A stretch of DNA of 64,000 bases from Bacilli bacterium (GTDB lineage: Bacteria > Bacillota_I > Bacilli_A > RFN20 > CAG-288), in the NCBI GenBank assembly GCA_900770925.1, contig CAAGLY010000013.1:1-64000 (forward strand). The letters run 5' to 3'. A program made the translations under genes and the position numbers. This document shows, piece after piece, positions 8,492 through 16,901 of this stretch (positions within the stretch are counted from its first letter, which is position 1; each line of letters begins with the position of its first letter). The notes under the pieces were generated by a model. That model made no database searches and had not been told where the DNA came from. It worked only from the letters and a program-made list of their open reading frames with translations.

Positions 8492-8941
8492 CTACTCGCT
8501 CTTTACGGCTTCCGGCTTGCTTTTCTTGCTCTTAATAGCGTTTAGGATACGGATAGCAAGAGGAGCAAGAGAAAGAATAATAAGTACGATAGAGAGGAAG
8601 GCAAGAATAATAGAGCCGAAGAATCCATCGGTTGCATCCAATAAAAAGAAGCCGTAAAAGACTAGCCATGCTTGGAAAAACACATTAAGCAATTCAAAGA
8701 TCAGGAACCAATTGCCCTTCTTTGCCGGTAGTTTTTTCAGATAAAGGAAGTAAGCGACAGCTGTCCTAATAAGAGCAGCAACTAAAGGGATGACCTCAAA
8801 GACAACAATGTTAAAGGTGTTGTATTCGAAGGAAGGTCCTCCTCCGGTCGAATTCGGAAATCCGACAAAGAGATAGAGGGGAACAGAAAGAAGTCTCTGT
8901 TCCCCTAGATTAGGAATCCGTCTCTGTCTTACTAACCGATC
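8492..8941 (-). pseudogene. Membrane protein frame without a usable start
   Basis: The minus-strand frame is open from a stop at 8942-8944 to the TAG at 8492. It encodes four hydrophobic segments (FNIVVFEVIPLVAALI; AVAYFLYL; VFFQAWLVFYGFFLL; SIILAFLSIVLIILSLA) and ends in a Lys-rich tail. No ATG or GTG exists in the frame; the only near-start is TTG at 8692, which would cut the protein in half, and no ribosome site precedes it. The 5' end also overlaps the terminator hairpin and the 3' end of the phosphoglycerol transferase gene. The simplest reading is a gene that lost its 5' end. Family not recognised. Confidence 0.45.
8877..8906 (-). terminator. Hairpin after the phosphoglycerol transferase gene
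   Basis: AGGGGAACAGA and TCTGTTCCCCT make a perfect 11-bp stem with an 8-nt loop, 4 nt past the stop codon at 8910. The T-run on the minus strand is weak (CTATCTCTTT). Confidence 0.6.
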
Positions 8942-10838
8942 CTAAGGAATAAGTGTTTCCGCTCGTCACGCCATGAAGAGAGAAAGTAGCTTCAAATAAG
9001 CACTCCTCCTGGAAATAATCTGCCTTATTCAGAGTCAGTTGATAAGAATCCGATGATGTCTTTTCCCTCTCTAACTCATAATCCCTCCCCGATACAGTCA
9101 GATAAACCATCGGCTGGTCGAGTTCTTCATCTAGTCCATGTTTATCGAGATTATCAATAGTAAAGGTAATTTGGTCTTCTGCATCCTGATATCCGCACTC
9201 CGCTGTGGGAAGCCTACCCCTCCGCTTAAGATAACTATAGGAATAAGGATTATCCTTCAATAGTCCATTGATTACCTGGCTCTTTCCCTGTAGCTGCCTG
9301 TTGATATAATCTTTGCCATAAGTTTCAAGATAGGTGGCCTCATCACTATAAAGATCAACGCCAAGAGCAAGATAAGGAGAAGACAAGGAGACATTCAGAC
9401 TGGAAAGGATAGTGGGGAAGATGTCAAAATGAGAGAAGGTCCGCTCTGTTTCTGAACTTCTCTTCTTTGCACTGTTGATGAAATTGACATAGGTCTTCCG
9501 CTGATATCCGCTTTTGTCTGCCTGCTTGCAGAAAGAAGCAGACCTAGTCGGATGATCGCCTAGGATGACAATGGTCGTATTATCCCGGACATCCTGAGCA
9601 ACGTCTTCGTTTCCGTCTTTTCCGAAAAACCAGTTCACAAAGGAAGTTACCTGTCTAGAAGAGCAGGCAATGACATTTGCATACTGGGTATCAAAATCAT
9701 CTTTGCAGTATGAGCAGAGGAATCCATCCGGATGCGAGGAGTCTCCGACATAGAAATGGGTATCAACCGTCAACCTAGTATAGTTAAACGGCTTTCCGTT
9801 CTCTTGGTAGTTCTTTGCTTTCTCCTTGATTTCGTTTTTTGCAAAACCGAAAAGATGGTAATCCATAAAACCCCATTGGTTCTCTGCATTCGTGTACCCT
9901 TGTCCATAATAGGTGTAGTAATCATGGATAGTATAGTTTCCATGGCTCTGATAATAGAGTTTTCTGCCTGCAAAGGAAGCATCGCTTCCGCAGATGAATG
10001 TCTGATCATAGCCCTGTGCATTAAGAATATCACCCAAGGAAACAACATTAGGAAAGAAGCTTTCCTGAGTATCCCTGTTATTCTGCCCAAGCCCAGTCTT
10101 AAACGGAAGTCCGGTCGAATAGGCAAATAGTCCTGCCCTAGTCCAATCCGTATACTCAAGAGCTATTGCTCCGTTTAATGTCTCCCCGTTACCAAAACAT
10201 TCGTTCTCAAGGGCAAGGTCAGATAATCCTTCCAGATAGTCCTCTTCAAAGAAACCGCCATGGCTCGTGTCCGAATAGGTCGTTTCCCTGCTCTCAAGAG
10301 TAATCCTGATCAGATTGCGCTTCTTTTCCGGAAAATCCATCATAGCTTCATCGGGTGAAACATAGTTATCGTCAATGAAATCAGCTTCCTTTTTCGAATT
10401 GGAAATGTATTCGCTGACTCCGAGATAGTCATAAGCCTTGGCAAATGCAGTGGCCGAGAAAGCAATTGACCCGAAAATCGTGACGGCTAAAGTAAGACAG
10501 GAAGCAGCTTTCAGCTTCTTCTTGTCTTTCTTAAAGACAAAGCGGAAAACAAAGATAAGGGCAATAAGCAAAAGGAAAGTAATTAGGGAAGGAAGAATAA
10601 CCGAAAGATTAAACTGCTGCAGGGTGTCTCCTGTAATACCGCTCAATGTCTTAAGCTGGGCAATCAGTTCATAAAGAGACAGATTAGACCAGGTGTTCCT
10701 CATCCAGAAAAGACCGAATCCGAAAAAGAGGAACACATAAATAAAAAGGTAAAGAAGAACGAACAGGATGATCTTTACCGCTTTTGGAAGCTTATGCTTT
10801 GTTTTCTGTGTTTCTTTCTTTCCGTTTTCCTGAGTCAT
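8910..10838 (-). CDS. MdoB/LtaS-type phosphoglycerol transferase (sulfatase fold)
   Basis: A polytopic N-terminus (at least three TM helices in the first ~150 residues) is followed by an extracytoplasmic alkaline-phosphatase/sulfatase domain. Hallmarks: LES-AGG-ETTYSDTSHGG (codon 184 is AGG where the family has the Met of LESMETT; the following Thr is the nucleophile region), FxCGSD..F.GR, and ILGDHPT-AGG-SASF matching the family GDH..M metal site. Expected to transfer glycerophosphate from phosphatidylglycerol to envelope polymer or glycan. The frame is open to 11030, but that extra N-terminus is polar and unlike the family; the ATG at 10838 lies 7 nt downstream of a promoter, so translation is probably leaderless. 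Confidence 0.85.
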   Translation of the reverse strand: MTQENGKKETQKTKHKLPKAVKIILFVLLYLFIYVFLFFGFGLFWMRNTWSNLSLYELIAQLKTLSGITGDTLQQFNLSVILPSLITFLLLIALIFVFRFVFKKDKKKLKAASCLTLAVTIFGSIAFSATAFAKAYDYLGVSEYISNSKKEADFIDDNYVSPDEAMMDFPEKKRNLIRITLESRETTYSDTSHGGFFEEDYLEGLSDLALENECFGNGETLNGAIALEYTDWTRAGLFAYSTGLPFKTGLGQNNRDTQESFFPNVVSLGDILNAQGYDQTFICGSDASFAGRKLYYQSHGNYTIHDYYTYYGQGYTNAENQWGFMDYHLFGFAKNEIKEKAKNYQENGKPFNYTRLTVDTHFYVGDSSHPDGFLCSYCKDDFDTQYANVIACSSRQVTSFVNWFFGKDGNEDVAQDVRDNTTIVILGDHPTRSASFCKQADKSGYQRKTYVNFINSAKKRSSETERTFSHFDIFPTILSSLNVSLSSPYLALGVDLYSDEATYLETYGKDYINRQLQGKSQVINGLLKDNPYSYSYLKRRGRLPTAECGYQDAEDQITFTIDNLDKHGLDEELDQPMVYLTVSGRDYELEREKTSSDSYQLTLNKADYFQEECLFEATFSLHGVTSGNTYSLGSVSKTETDS

Positions 10839-10845
10839 GGACGAT

Positions 10846-10874
10846 ATTCTAAGATAAAATCTCTGCTGATTCAA
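10846..10874 (-). promoter_or_regulatory. Promoter giving a leaderless transcript
   Basis: TTGAAT (10869-10874), 17-nt spacer, TAGAAT (10846-10851) on the minus strand. Only 7 nt separate the -10 box from the ATG at 10838 and no Shine-Dalgarno sequence is possible. Confidence 0.65.
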
Positions 10875-11274
10875 ACAAATTTCCTTCTTTTGTTTAATAT
10901 AACGCCTGATTGATAAAAGAACAGAATTCCGATCAGAACAGATTTCATCCGTTTTTTCATCGTTTATGCGTCCGAAATCAAACCCATTTTCGAAAAAACA
11001 CTTCAACCCCCTTAAAGAAGGACAAAACAAGGAATCTTACGAAAGCGTTTCCACAGGAGAAGGGACCGGTGCTCATTTAGTTACATCCCTACTACTATTA
11101 CTTATCGATTCTAGAAGTAAAAGAAATAATCGTCTGTTTCTATGTTTCTTTTATCTGTGTGTTATCTGCATTCAAATATTCATTTTTGTCGATTAATACG
11201 ATGTTTTTTCTATCTTTCAGCCGTTTACTTCTAGATACTTCTAGATATTTTCCAGAAGTGTCTTTCGTCCCGCC
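10875..11274. other. Gene-free stretch with a 12-bp inverted repeat
   Basis: No supported gene. A catabolite-response-like 14-mer CGAAAGCGTTTCCA (about 11039-11052) matches the cre pattern at 12 positions. TCTAGAAGTAAA (11110-11121) and TTTACTTCTAGA (11224-11235) are perfect inverted repeats around 102 nt, with further ACTTCTAGA copies at 11236-11245; they could be ends of a small decayed element. No target-site duplication was recognised. Confidence 0.4.
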
Positions 11275-11646
11275 TTATTTCGCACTCTGTCTGATCGGAG
11301 CTGACTCTTTCCATAAGTATTGATTGCTGATAATTTTTCTAAACCTGATTGCCGCATCATGACTGGCTCCTTCAAGAATAGCCCCCTGCTTAGGATGGAA
11401 ATCAGCGGAACTCATATTTTCCCTTGCAGCAACAGAAATAATGTTTGTAAAGCTATGTTCAACAATCACTTTATCTATCTCATCAGGCAAAGCACTGCCG
11501 TTATATAAGCTGTCTTTGTTGACACAGACGGAAAACCCAGCTGTTTTCCGATAAAAATTTCTTGGATTAAAAGTATTCCGATACGCATAGCCGACAACCT
11601 TATCGCCAGCCTCCATCACAAGAAAAAGATACTTTCTAGCAATACC
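11275..11646 (-). pseudogene. Decayed GNAT acetyltransferase (PAT type) fragment
   Basis: The frame opens after a TGA at 11647-11649 with KYLFLVMEAGDKVVGYAY..., which matches the core of phosphinothricin-type GNAT N-acetyltransferases (..FLV.E..G.VVGYAYA..F..R..Y..T.E.SVYV). The first ~50 residues of the family are missing. The acetyl-CoA pyrophosphate loop, normally R/Q-x-x-G-x-G/A, is replaced by YNGSALPDEI, and the later ..EN.AS..FH...GF segment is recognisable but scrambled (ENMSSADFHPKQGAI). No ribosome site precedes any ATG. Best read as a pseudogene. Confidence 0.6.
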
Positions 11647-11800
11647 TCACCCCGAGTCTAGAATTCATCGAGGCATATTTTCTTATCTTTCAATGTAAAG
11701 CACGTGTTCTCAATATAATGTTACTGATAGCAAGACATTTTGTAACATCTTTTTTCTTCTATCGCAAAGATTGTTATGTTTTACCTAGTTTTCTAAAAAT

Positions 11801-13003
11801 CTATTCATCTCTAAGCAGCCATCGAGAAGGATCAATAATCTGGATTCCGTCAATTTCATATTCTGGCTGATACGTACGGGCAATTAATATCTTAGAATAG
11901 TTGTCCTTGATTGCTTTTAAGGGCTCGAGTTCCCGTTTCAATGTTGTCTCATCGCTAATACTATAGGCAACCTGGAAATAAGTCCGCTTATTTTCTTTGA
12001 TGGCAACAAAATCAATTTCCTTTCTATAGAGTTTGCCAACATAGACCTCATACCCTCTTCTTAGTAGTTCAATAGCAATGACATTTTCAAGAACATGTCC
12101 ATAGTCTAAAGTCTTAGTTCCTAAAAGAGAATACCGGAAAGAAATATCCGCTAAATAAAACTTATCATCTGTCTGAAGATATTTCTTGCCTTTAACATCG
12201 AATCTTCTCATCCGATAAAAGGCAAAAGCATTGGTAAGATAATCAATATAGCTCTGAATTGTTTTTTTGTTTGCTTTAGTTCCGTTCTGCAAAAGTCTCG
12301 CTTCGATGTTTCGGACAGATAAAAGACTACCAATATTGCTTACAAGAAAATCAAGAAGCATTTCTAAAAGGGGAATGTTACGGATGTGTTGTTTCTGAAC
12401 GATATCCCGGATAATAAGAGCGTTCAGAACATCACGATTCAGATAGTCTCTCCGCCTCTCTTCTCTCTGATAAACGTAGCTTCCTGGCATACCCCCAATT
12501 CTAAGATAGTCATCGAAAGAATCATATACAGATTTCTGAACAGGAAAATACTCAAGGAATTCTCCAAAGGAAAAAGGAAAGACAGGAATTTCAAAAGTAC
12601 GTCCGACAAACAAAGTGGCAAGGTCAGAACTGGAAAGAAATGCGTTAGAGCCAGTGATATAAATATCGTATTTTTCTTCAGCATGAAGTGAGTTAATTGC
12701 TTTTTCAAACCCTTGACATAGCTGAATCTCATCAATCATTAAATAATTCTTTGTGTCTGGCTTATATTTTTTGGATACATATTCCAACAGACGATGATAT
12801 TCATTGATTTCTTCAAATTGGGCCAAATTGAAATTGATTTTGATGATATTGGAACGCGGTTCCGTCTTTCTTATTTCATCGGAAAATAAATCCAGCAGCT
12901 TTGATTTCCCACATCGCCGAATTCCTGTAATTACTTTGATATCGGGTGTTCCCCTACATTCCTTAAGAATCCCCAGATATCGGTTTCTTCGAATCAGTTT
13001 CAT
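11801..13003 (-). CDS. AAA ATPase with DUF4143/PD-(D/E)XK-like C-terminus
   Basis: About 400 residues. The N-terminal P-loop GIRRCGKSKLL follows GTPDIKVIT; Walker B is YLMIDEIQLC; ITGSNAFL is the sensor segment. The C-terminal half (after SYIDYLTNAFAFY) has the DUF4143 pattern with GKLYRKEIDFVAIKENK, a restriction-endonuclease-fold-like motif. Such ATPases are common, often mobile, accessory genes of unknown role in gut Firmicutes. The frame opens at 13057, but the hydrophobic extra N-terminus and the family's start (MKLIRRNRYL) favour the ATG at 13003. One AGG codon precedes GTPDIK, where homologues that I remember have Ile/Met, so the gene follows the host's recoding. Confidence 0.8.
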   Translation of the reverse strand: MKLIRRNRYLGILKECRGTPDIKVITGIRRCGKSKLLDLFSDEIRKTEPRSNIIKINFNLAQFEEINEYHRLLEYVSKKYKPDTKNYLMIDEIQLCQGFEKAINSLHAEEKYDIYITGSNAFLSSSDLATLFVGRTFEIPVFPFSFGEFLEYFPVQKSVYDSFDDYLRIGGMPGSYVYQREERRRDYLNRDVLNALIIRDIVQKQHIRNIPLLEMLLDFLVSNIGSLLSVRNIEARLLQNGTKANKKTIQSYIDYLTNAFAFYRMRRFDVKGKKYLQTDDKFYLADISFRYSLLGTKTLDYGHVLENVIAIELLRRGYEVYVGKLYRKEIDFVAIKENKRTYFQVAYSISDETTLKRELEPLKAIKDNYSKILIARTYQPEYEIDGIQIIDPSRWLLRDE

Positions 13004-13179
13004 TATTATTATAGTTATAATATAGCATTCTATTAGCCAAATTTGAATTATTTTCATTTTTGGCTAACAGAAGCGAAGAGAGGAGCATAAGTTTGTTCAA
13101 TGCATAATAATTTAGTATTAATACGTAGAGAGCTAGTCCTTATCATTAAAGATGCACAGAATAGCTGTTAAGCTTTAGA

Positions 13180-13350
13180 CTAGGCACAGCATCTGAATTC
13201 CAGCCAAGAATCGTAATTAAGAGTTCCGCCATTGGCTTTATCGGATTCATAAATAGATCCGATCCGAGGATCCGTTCCGTTTGAATCGGTTCCGCATCCA
13301 GTAAGCAGAATCGTATACAAAAGCACTAATATTACTTTTGAGCGTTTCAT
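13180..13350 (-). CDS. Short lipoprotein, 56 residues
   Basis: Starts at the ATG at 13348-13350 and ends at TAG 13180-13182. The N-terminus is a type II signal peptide (MKRSKVILVLLYTILLTGC, Cys at 19), followed by a short Gly/Asp/Ser-rich segment and ending ..SWLEFRCCA. The signal resembles those of the lipoproteins at 28555 and 29320. It may be a complete mini-lipoprotein or the 5' remnant of a longer one; no continuation was found in other frames. A GGATGG-type ribosome site precedes the ATG. Bases 13004-13179 hold no other supported gene. Confidence 0.5.
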   Translation of the reverse strand: MKRSKVILVLLYTILLTGCGTDSNGTDPRIGSIYESDKANGGTLNYDSWLEFRCCA

Positions 13351-13682
13351 TTCACCATCCTTTTGCGCTAGAAATAAACACTTGACCGCATAAGAGACTA
13401 TGAAAAAGTTCTCTTATGAGATCTGAAATTAATATCCCCCCTCTAGTGATTTCTGTCAATTAATCAGGCATCGTTTCAGGTTGCAGTTTCTACTATATTG
13501 CCAGGAAAAATATGAATCTTTATTTCCAATTTCTATTTTCTTTTAAAGGGTGCTATTTAAATCATCCATCTGTGTTTAATTAATGCACCAGCAGAATAAA
13601 AGATAATGTGTGACCCATTAGTTTTTCTAGAGAATCAAAAGCAAAGGAAACCGGATTTTATCCTTGCTTATTATTTCAAAGC
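13351..13682. other. Gene-free stretch
   Basis: A/T-rich spacer upstream of the short lipoprotein gene. No open frame with a ribosome site, RNA or repeat was recognised. Confidence 0.6.
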
Positions 13683-13714
13683 AAAAATCGCCCCATTTTA
13701 CTGAGGCGATTTTT
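13683..13714. terminator. Bidirectional terminator after the tRNA-Val/tRNA-Ser pair
   Basis: AAAAATCGCC and GGCGATTTTT form a 10-bp stem around a 12-nt loop, with T-run properties on both strands. Confidence 0.8.
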
Positions 13715-13817
13715 CTATTGGCCTATCTGCTTATCAGAGATCTGCTTTCCTAAAATAAGCTTGGCGGTAATAACGAACCAGTAATGATAGTCATACTTAG
13801 TTCAGATAGAAGACGAA

Positions 13818-13909
13818 TGGCGGAGCAGAAGAGATTCGAACTCTTGCTCGGTTATAAGCCGACTGACGGTTTTCAAGACCGTTCCCTTGAACCGCTTGGG
13901 TACTGCTCC
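13818..13909 (-). tRNA. tRNA-Ser (anticodon TGA)
   Basis: A 92-nt tRNA with a long variable arm typical of serine and encoded CCA. Acceptor GGAGCAG/CTGCTCC, anticodon stem ACGGT/ACCGT with loop CTTGAAA (anticodon TGA, reads UCN). It lies 62 nt downstream of tRNA-Val in the same unit. Confidence 0.95.
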
Positions 13910-13971
13910 ACAGACAGACAGAACAAAGAACGAAAAAAAGCCACCGTCTGGGATGGCCTTCTTTGCTTTAA

Positions 13972-14047
13972 TGGTGGGCGCTATAGGGTTTGAACCTATG
14001 ACCTTCCGCACGTCAAGCGGATGCTCTCCCAGCTGAGCTAAACGCCC
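13972..14047 (-). tRNA. tRNA-Val (anticodon GAC)
   Basis: A 76-nt cloverleaf with encoded CCA. Acceptor GGGCGTT/AGCGCCC, anticodon stem TCCGC/GCGGA and loop TTGACGT (anticodon GAC, reads GUC/GUU). First of a two-tRNA transcription unit. Confidence 0.95.
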
Positions 14048-14059
14048 AAAGCGTAAGTA

Positions 14060-14088
14060 ATTTTATAGTCTTGTCCTTTGTTTGTCAA
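14060..14088 (-). promoter_or_regulatory. Promoter of the tRNA-Val/tRNA-Ser unit
   Basis: TTGACA (14083-14088), 17-nt spacer, TAAAAT (14060-14065) on the minus strand, 13 nt before the tRNA-Val 5' end. Confidence 0.8.
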
Positions 14089-14172
14089 TCACTTTTTGAT
14101 TTTTTTCATAATTTTCCTCTTTCCTGATTTTTTAGATAGGAAATAATTTTTTGTTTCTGCTATCATGAATTC

Positions 14173-14571
14173 ATGACAAAAGACGAACCGAAATGTTCTC
14201 TTCTCTTCACTATGCCGGTCTATCTTGCAGCTATATTAGCTGCAGTTATTCTTTTATCTTTCAGAAAGTGGGCATACGCACTCATTGTCCTGATTCCTTT
14301 AGTTTTCCTCTATCCGATCTGGATGACCTTCATTCAAAGCCGGGATTACAAAGGGAAGAAAAAGTTTCCGTATTACGGATACATCCTTCTTCGCTACCTT
14401 CTTGTCCTCTTATGTGTCCTTATTCCAGCCCTTCTTTACCACTATATTCCCTTCTTTTCTAATAGTTTAACTGGTTTTTCACTACTCATTCCGCCGTCAG
14501 AAGTGTTAATCTTATATAGGTTAATTATTCCGGAAACATTATTAATTGAAAGAAAAAGAGAGAAACGGTAA
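14173..14571 (+). CDS. Small membrane protein in the AtpI position
   Basis: A 132-residue protein with four predicted TM helices (residues ~11-28, 33-52, 70-92, 95-120) and a Lys/Arg-rich C-terminus. It is the first gene before atpB, 2 nt apart, exactly where many bacteria carry atpI (an F0 assembly or Mg-related factor). Sequence similarity to AtpI is not clear to me. The ATG lies 6 nt after TGCTATCAT, an extended -10 box, so the whole ATP synthase operon may begin with a leaderless mRNA. Confidence 0.6.
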   Translation: MTKDEPKCSLLFTMPVYLAAILAAVILLSFRKWAYALIVLIPLVFLYPIWMTFIQSRDYKGKKKFPYYGYILLRYLLVLLCVLIPALLYHYIPFFSNSLTGFSLLIPPSEVLILYRLIIPETLLIERKREKR

Positions 14572-14573
14572 AA

Positions 14574-15389
14574 ATGGACTTCAGCCGAGTAACAGACAAA
14601 AACTTTGCCCGTAATATTTCCACCGAGTTCATTGCAAGCAGGGCAACAAGGCTACTGATTATCGTTTTTTCTTTCGTGGTTTATTTCAAGCAGAAAAAGT
14701 ATTCCTATAAGGACAAACCCAAAGGAATTGTCAACCTTGCCGAAATCATCGTCGAATTCGGTGACAAGCAGGTCAACGAACTCATGGGCAAGCCAAAATA
14801 CTTTTCTAATTTCGGCGGATATGTCATTCCCTTAGCCGCCTATATCTTCCTTGGCTTTTTCATCGGCAGGATGGGAATTCCAAACTTCATCGTCCTTGGT
14901 CCAGCCAGCGAAGGATACCTAAGGAATGAGCAGAATCTCTTCACCCAGATCAGCCCGCCATTCACAAACCTCGCTTTCACTAGGACAATCGGTTTACTTA
15001 CTGTTGTCCTTATCGAACTGACGAAGAGGCGCTGCGATAAATGGAACTACTATAAGCAGTTCATCTTCACCTTCCCTCCGCTTCTTCCTTTAGCCACGAA
15101 CTTAGTCCCGATGCTTTCCTTAGGAAGGCGTCTATTTGGAAACGCCTTTGCCGGTTTCTGCATAGAAACCCTTCTCTACTATGCCCTGAATTCTATTGGG
15201 CATTCCTTCGGTTTGGTTCTAGCACCTGTCATCAGGCCTGCCATACATGCTTACTTCGATGCCTGGGGTGGTATTATCCAGACAAGGGTATTTGTCAGGA
15301 TCACCAGGAGGAACATCGCTCAGCAGGCTCCGGAAAGCGAAGCCGTCGAGCAACAAGCCAAAGCAAGGACGCTTAAGGCCCACAGGTAG
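14574..15389 (+). CDS. atpB: ATP synthase F0 subunit a
   Basis: The membrane stator with the proton half-channels. The essential arginine is in SLG-AGG-RLFGN: the conserved Arg itself is CGT, and the AGG before it stands where families have a hydrophobic residue. The last helix reads GGIIQT-x-VFV-x-IT-x-x-NIAQQ with AGG at all four x positions (codons 238, 242, 245, 246), matching the usual Q.FVF.MLTM.YI; four arginines there would be untenable. 271 residues, typical length. It sits between the AtpI-position gene and atpE. Confidence 0.95.
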   Translation: MDFSRVTDKNFARNISTEFIASRATRLLIIVFSFVVYFKQKKYSYKDKPKGIVNLAEIIVEFGDKQVNELMGKPKYFSNFGGYVIPLAAYIFLGFFIGRMGIPNFIVLGPASEGYLRNEQNLFTQISPPFTNLAFTRTIGLLTVVLIELTKRRCDKWNYYKQFIFTFPPLLPLATNLVPMLSLGRRLFGNAFAGFCIETLLYYALNSIGHSFGLVLAPVIRPAIHAYFDAWGGIIQTRVFVRITRRNIAQQAPESEAVEQQAKARTLKAHR

Positions 15390-15421
15390 AACAGAAATCG
15401 CCAAGTCAAGGAGGCAAATTT

Positions 15422-15730
15422 ATGAATTTCTTATCGAATCTGGTTTTTTTAGCCGAGCAGACTACTACAGAAGCCGCAAAATTCGCTAGCTTAGGACAGA
15501 GGTACATCGCCATCGGTATCATCAGGATTGCCATGGGCTTCTCCTCCTTAGCAGAAGGTGCTGTTGTTGTCACCGCCATCAAGGGAAGGTCCCGCAATCC
15601 GGAAGCCACCGGCAAGCTCCGTTCTTCTATGATCTTAGGATCCTCCATCTGCGAAACGGTTGCTATCTACGGCCTTGTTCTCGCTATTCTTAGGATTTTC
15701 GTTGCCAACCCGGTTGCTTTAGCCAAGTAG
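15422..15730 (+). CDS. atpE: ATP synthase F0 subunit c
   Basis: A two-helix proteolipid of 102 residues with an N-terminal extension before the first helix. The polar loop is SRNPEATGKLRSSM and the ion-binding carboxylate is the Glu in SSICETVAIYGLV. AGG codons occur at GQ-x-YIAIG, GII-x-IAMG, KG-x-SRNPE and AIL-x-IFVANP; all lie in hydrophobic or loop positions where Met/Ile is usual. Whether the ring carries protons or sodium is not obvious; the Gln/Thr residues of classic Na+ rings are not seen. GGAGG precedes the ATG. Confidence 0.95.
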   Translation: MNFLSNLVFLAEQTTTEAAKFASLGQRYIAIGIIRIAMGFSSLAEGAVVVTAIKGRSRNPEATGKLRSSMILGSSICETVAIYGLVLAILRIFVANPVALAK

Positions 15731-15749
15731 AGCAGAAAAGGAACGGGAA

Positions 15750-16352
15750 ATGAAGAAGAAGCTCATTCCGGCTTCCTTATTATCTCTTTCCCTGCTAAGG
15801 CTGACATCCTGTGAAACAGACAGCAGGTCCGGAAGCATCTCTGACAAGGTCAGCAGCGCTCTTCCGAACCTGTGGATATCCTTAGCTCAGCTAGCTGCCT
15901 TCCTCGTAAGGGTAGCTATCTTCTTTGTGTTTGCCTATAAGCCAATCAAAAAGAAGAGGAAACAGCGCGCCGACTATATTGCCGGCAACATCAAGGATTC
16001 CGAACAGGCAAAAGAAGCCGTAAGCAACAGCGAACAGATCTGCCACGATACCATTAACCACGGCAAAGCCGAGGCAAGCCGTATTGTCTCTGCTGCCAAT
16101 AAGACAGCAAAGGATTCAGCAGACGAAATTCTCAAACGGGCAAACGACCAGGCTGATGCTATCCGTGAGCAGGCTAAGAAGGATGCTGAGCAGATCAAAA
16201 AGGATTCCCTTAAACAGACCCATGATGAAATCGTCAATGGTGCCATCTCTGCTTCTAAGGCAATCCTGAAACGCGAACTGAATAAGGAAGATAACGATAA
16301 GGCAGTCGACGAGTTCCTCAATAAGAGGAAGAAGGAAGAAAAGAATGGATAA
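15750..16352 (+). CDS. atpF: ATP synthase F0 subunit b, lipoprotein form
   Basis: The peripheral stalk subunit. The N-terminus is a signal peptide ending in LL-AGG-LTSC, a lipobox with Cys at residue 21, then a TM helix (SLAQLAAFLV-AGG-VAIFFVFAYKPI) and a long charged coiled coil (~75-200). A lipoprotein b subunit is known from Mycoplasma pneumoniae; the lgt gene needed for it is present at 44184. The last 8 nt overlap atpH. 200 residues, slightly longer than the 160-170 of non-lipoprotein forms. Confidence 0.93.
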   Translation: MKKKLIPASLLSLSLLRLTSCETDSRSGSISDKVSSALPNLWISLAQLAAFLVRVAIFFVFAYKPIKKKRKQRADYIAGNIKDSEQAKEAVSNSEQICHDTINHGKAEASRIVSAANKTAKDSADEILKRANDQADAIREQAKKDAEQIKKDSLKQTHDEIVNGAISASKAILKRELNKEDNDKAVDEFLNKRKKEEKNG

Positions 16353-16887
16353 AGCCCTTCTTGAGCATTATGCCTATGCCCTGTTTTCCCTTTCGAAGGA
16401 AGAAAACAAGGAAGAGGAATACCGCACGGAAAGGAACTGGCTGGACCAGGTTTTCAAGGAAAACCCGGACCTGCTCTCTTTTCTCTCGTCTCCTAGGGTA
16501 TCCCCTAGAGACAAGGAGAAGATCAGGGATGATGTCTTTAGCAATGATCTTTCCAAAGCCGTGAACGGATTTATCCGGGTCAGGAGGAAGCGGAAAGCCC
16601 TGAAGGAATTCCATTCGATTGTCAAAGCCTACAACCACCTTTACAACGAAGATACCGGCGTACTTGAAGGCCGGGTATACTCCGCATTTGAACTTAGCGA
16701 TTTACAGAGGAAACAGCTCGAAGAGGGATTCTCTAAGCAATACCAGAAGAGAGTCACTCTGAGCCAGTTCCTTGAACCTTCCCTAATCGGAGGAAGGAAA
16801 GTCTATATCGGCGATACGTTATACGATAATTCCGTTGACTCACGATTAGAAGCCGTACGGAAAGTCCTATTAGAGAAGCAAGCATAG
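16345..16887 (+). CDS. atpH: ATP synthase F1 subunit delta
   Basis: A 180-residue OSCP/delta subunit connecting F1 to the stalk. Recognisable parts are ALFSL.. near the start, FL.SPRVSP..K, and the C-terminal LIGG-AGG-KVYIGDTLYDNSVDSRLEA, the family's GG..I.IGD...D.S...RL. The start overlaps atpF by 8 nt, implying translational coupling. The first third is rich in Glu/Lys. Confidence 0.92.
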   Translation: MDKALLEHYAYALFSLSKEENKEEEYRTERNWLDQVFKENPDLLSFLSSPRVSPRDKEKIRDDVFSNDLSKAVNGFIRVRRKRKALKEFHSIVKAYNHLYNEDTGVLEGRVYSAFELSDLQRKQLEEGFSKQYQKRVTLSQFLEPSLIGGRKVYIGDTLYDNSVDSRLEAVRKVLLEKQA

Positions 16888-16901
16888 GAAGGAGAAGAAC
16901 A

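Noticed and set aside
13784..14011. Open frames over the tRNA-Ser/tRNA-Val region
   Set aside because: They are readings of tRNA sequence.
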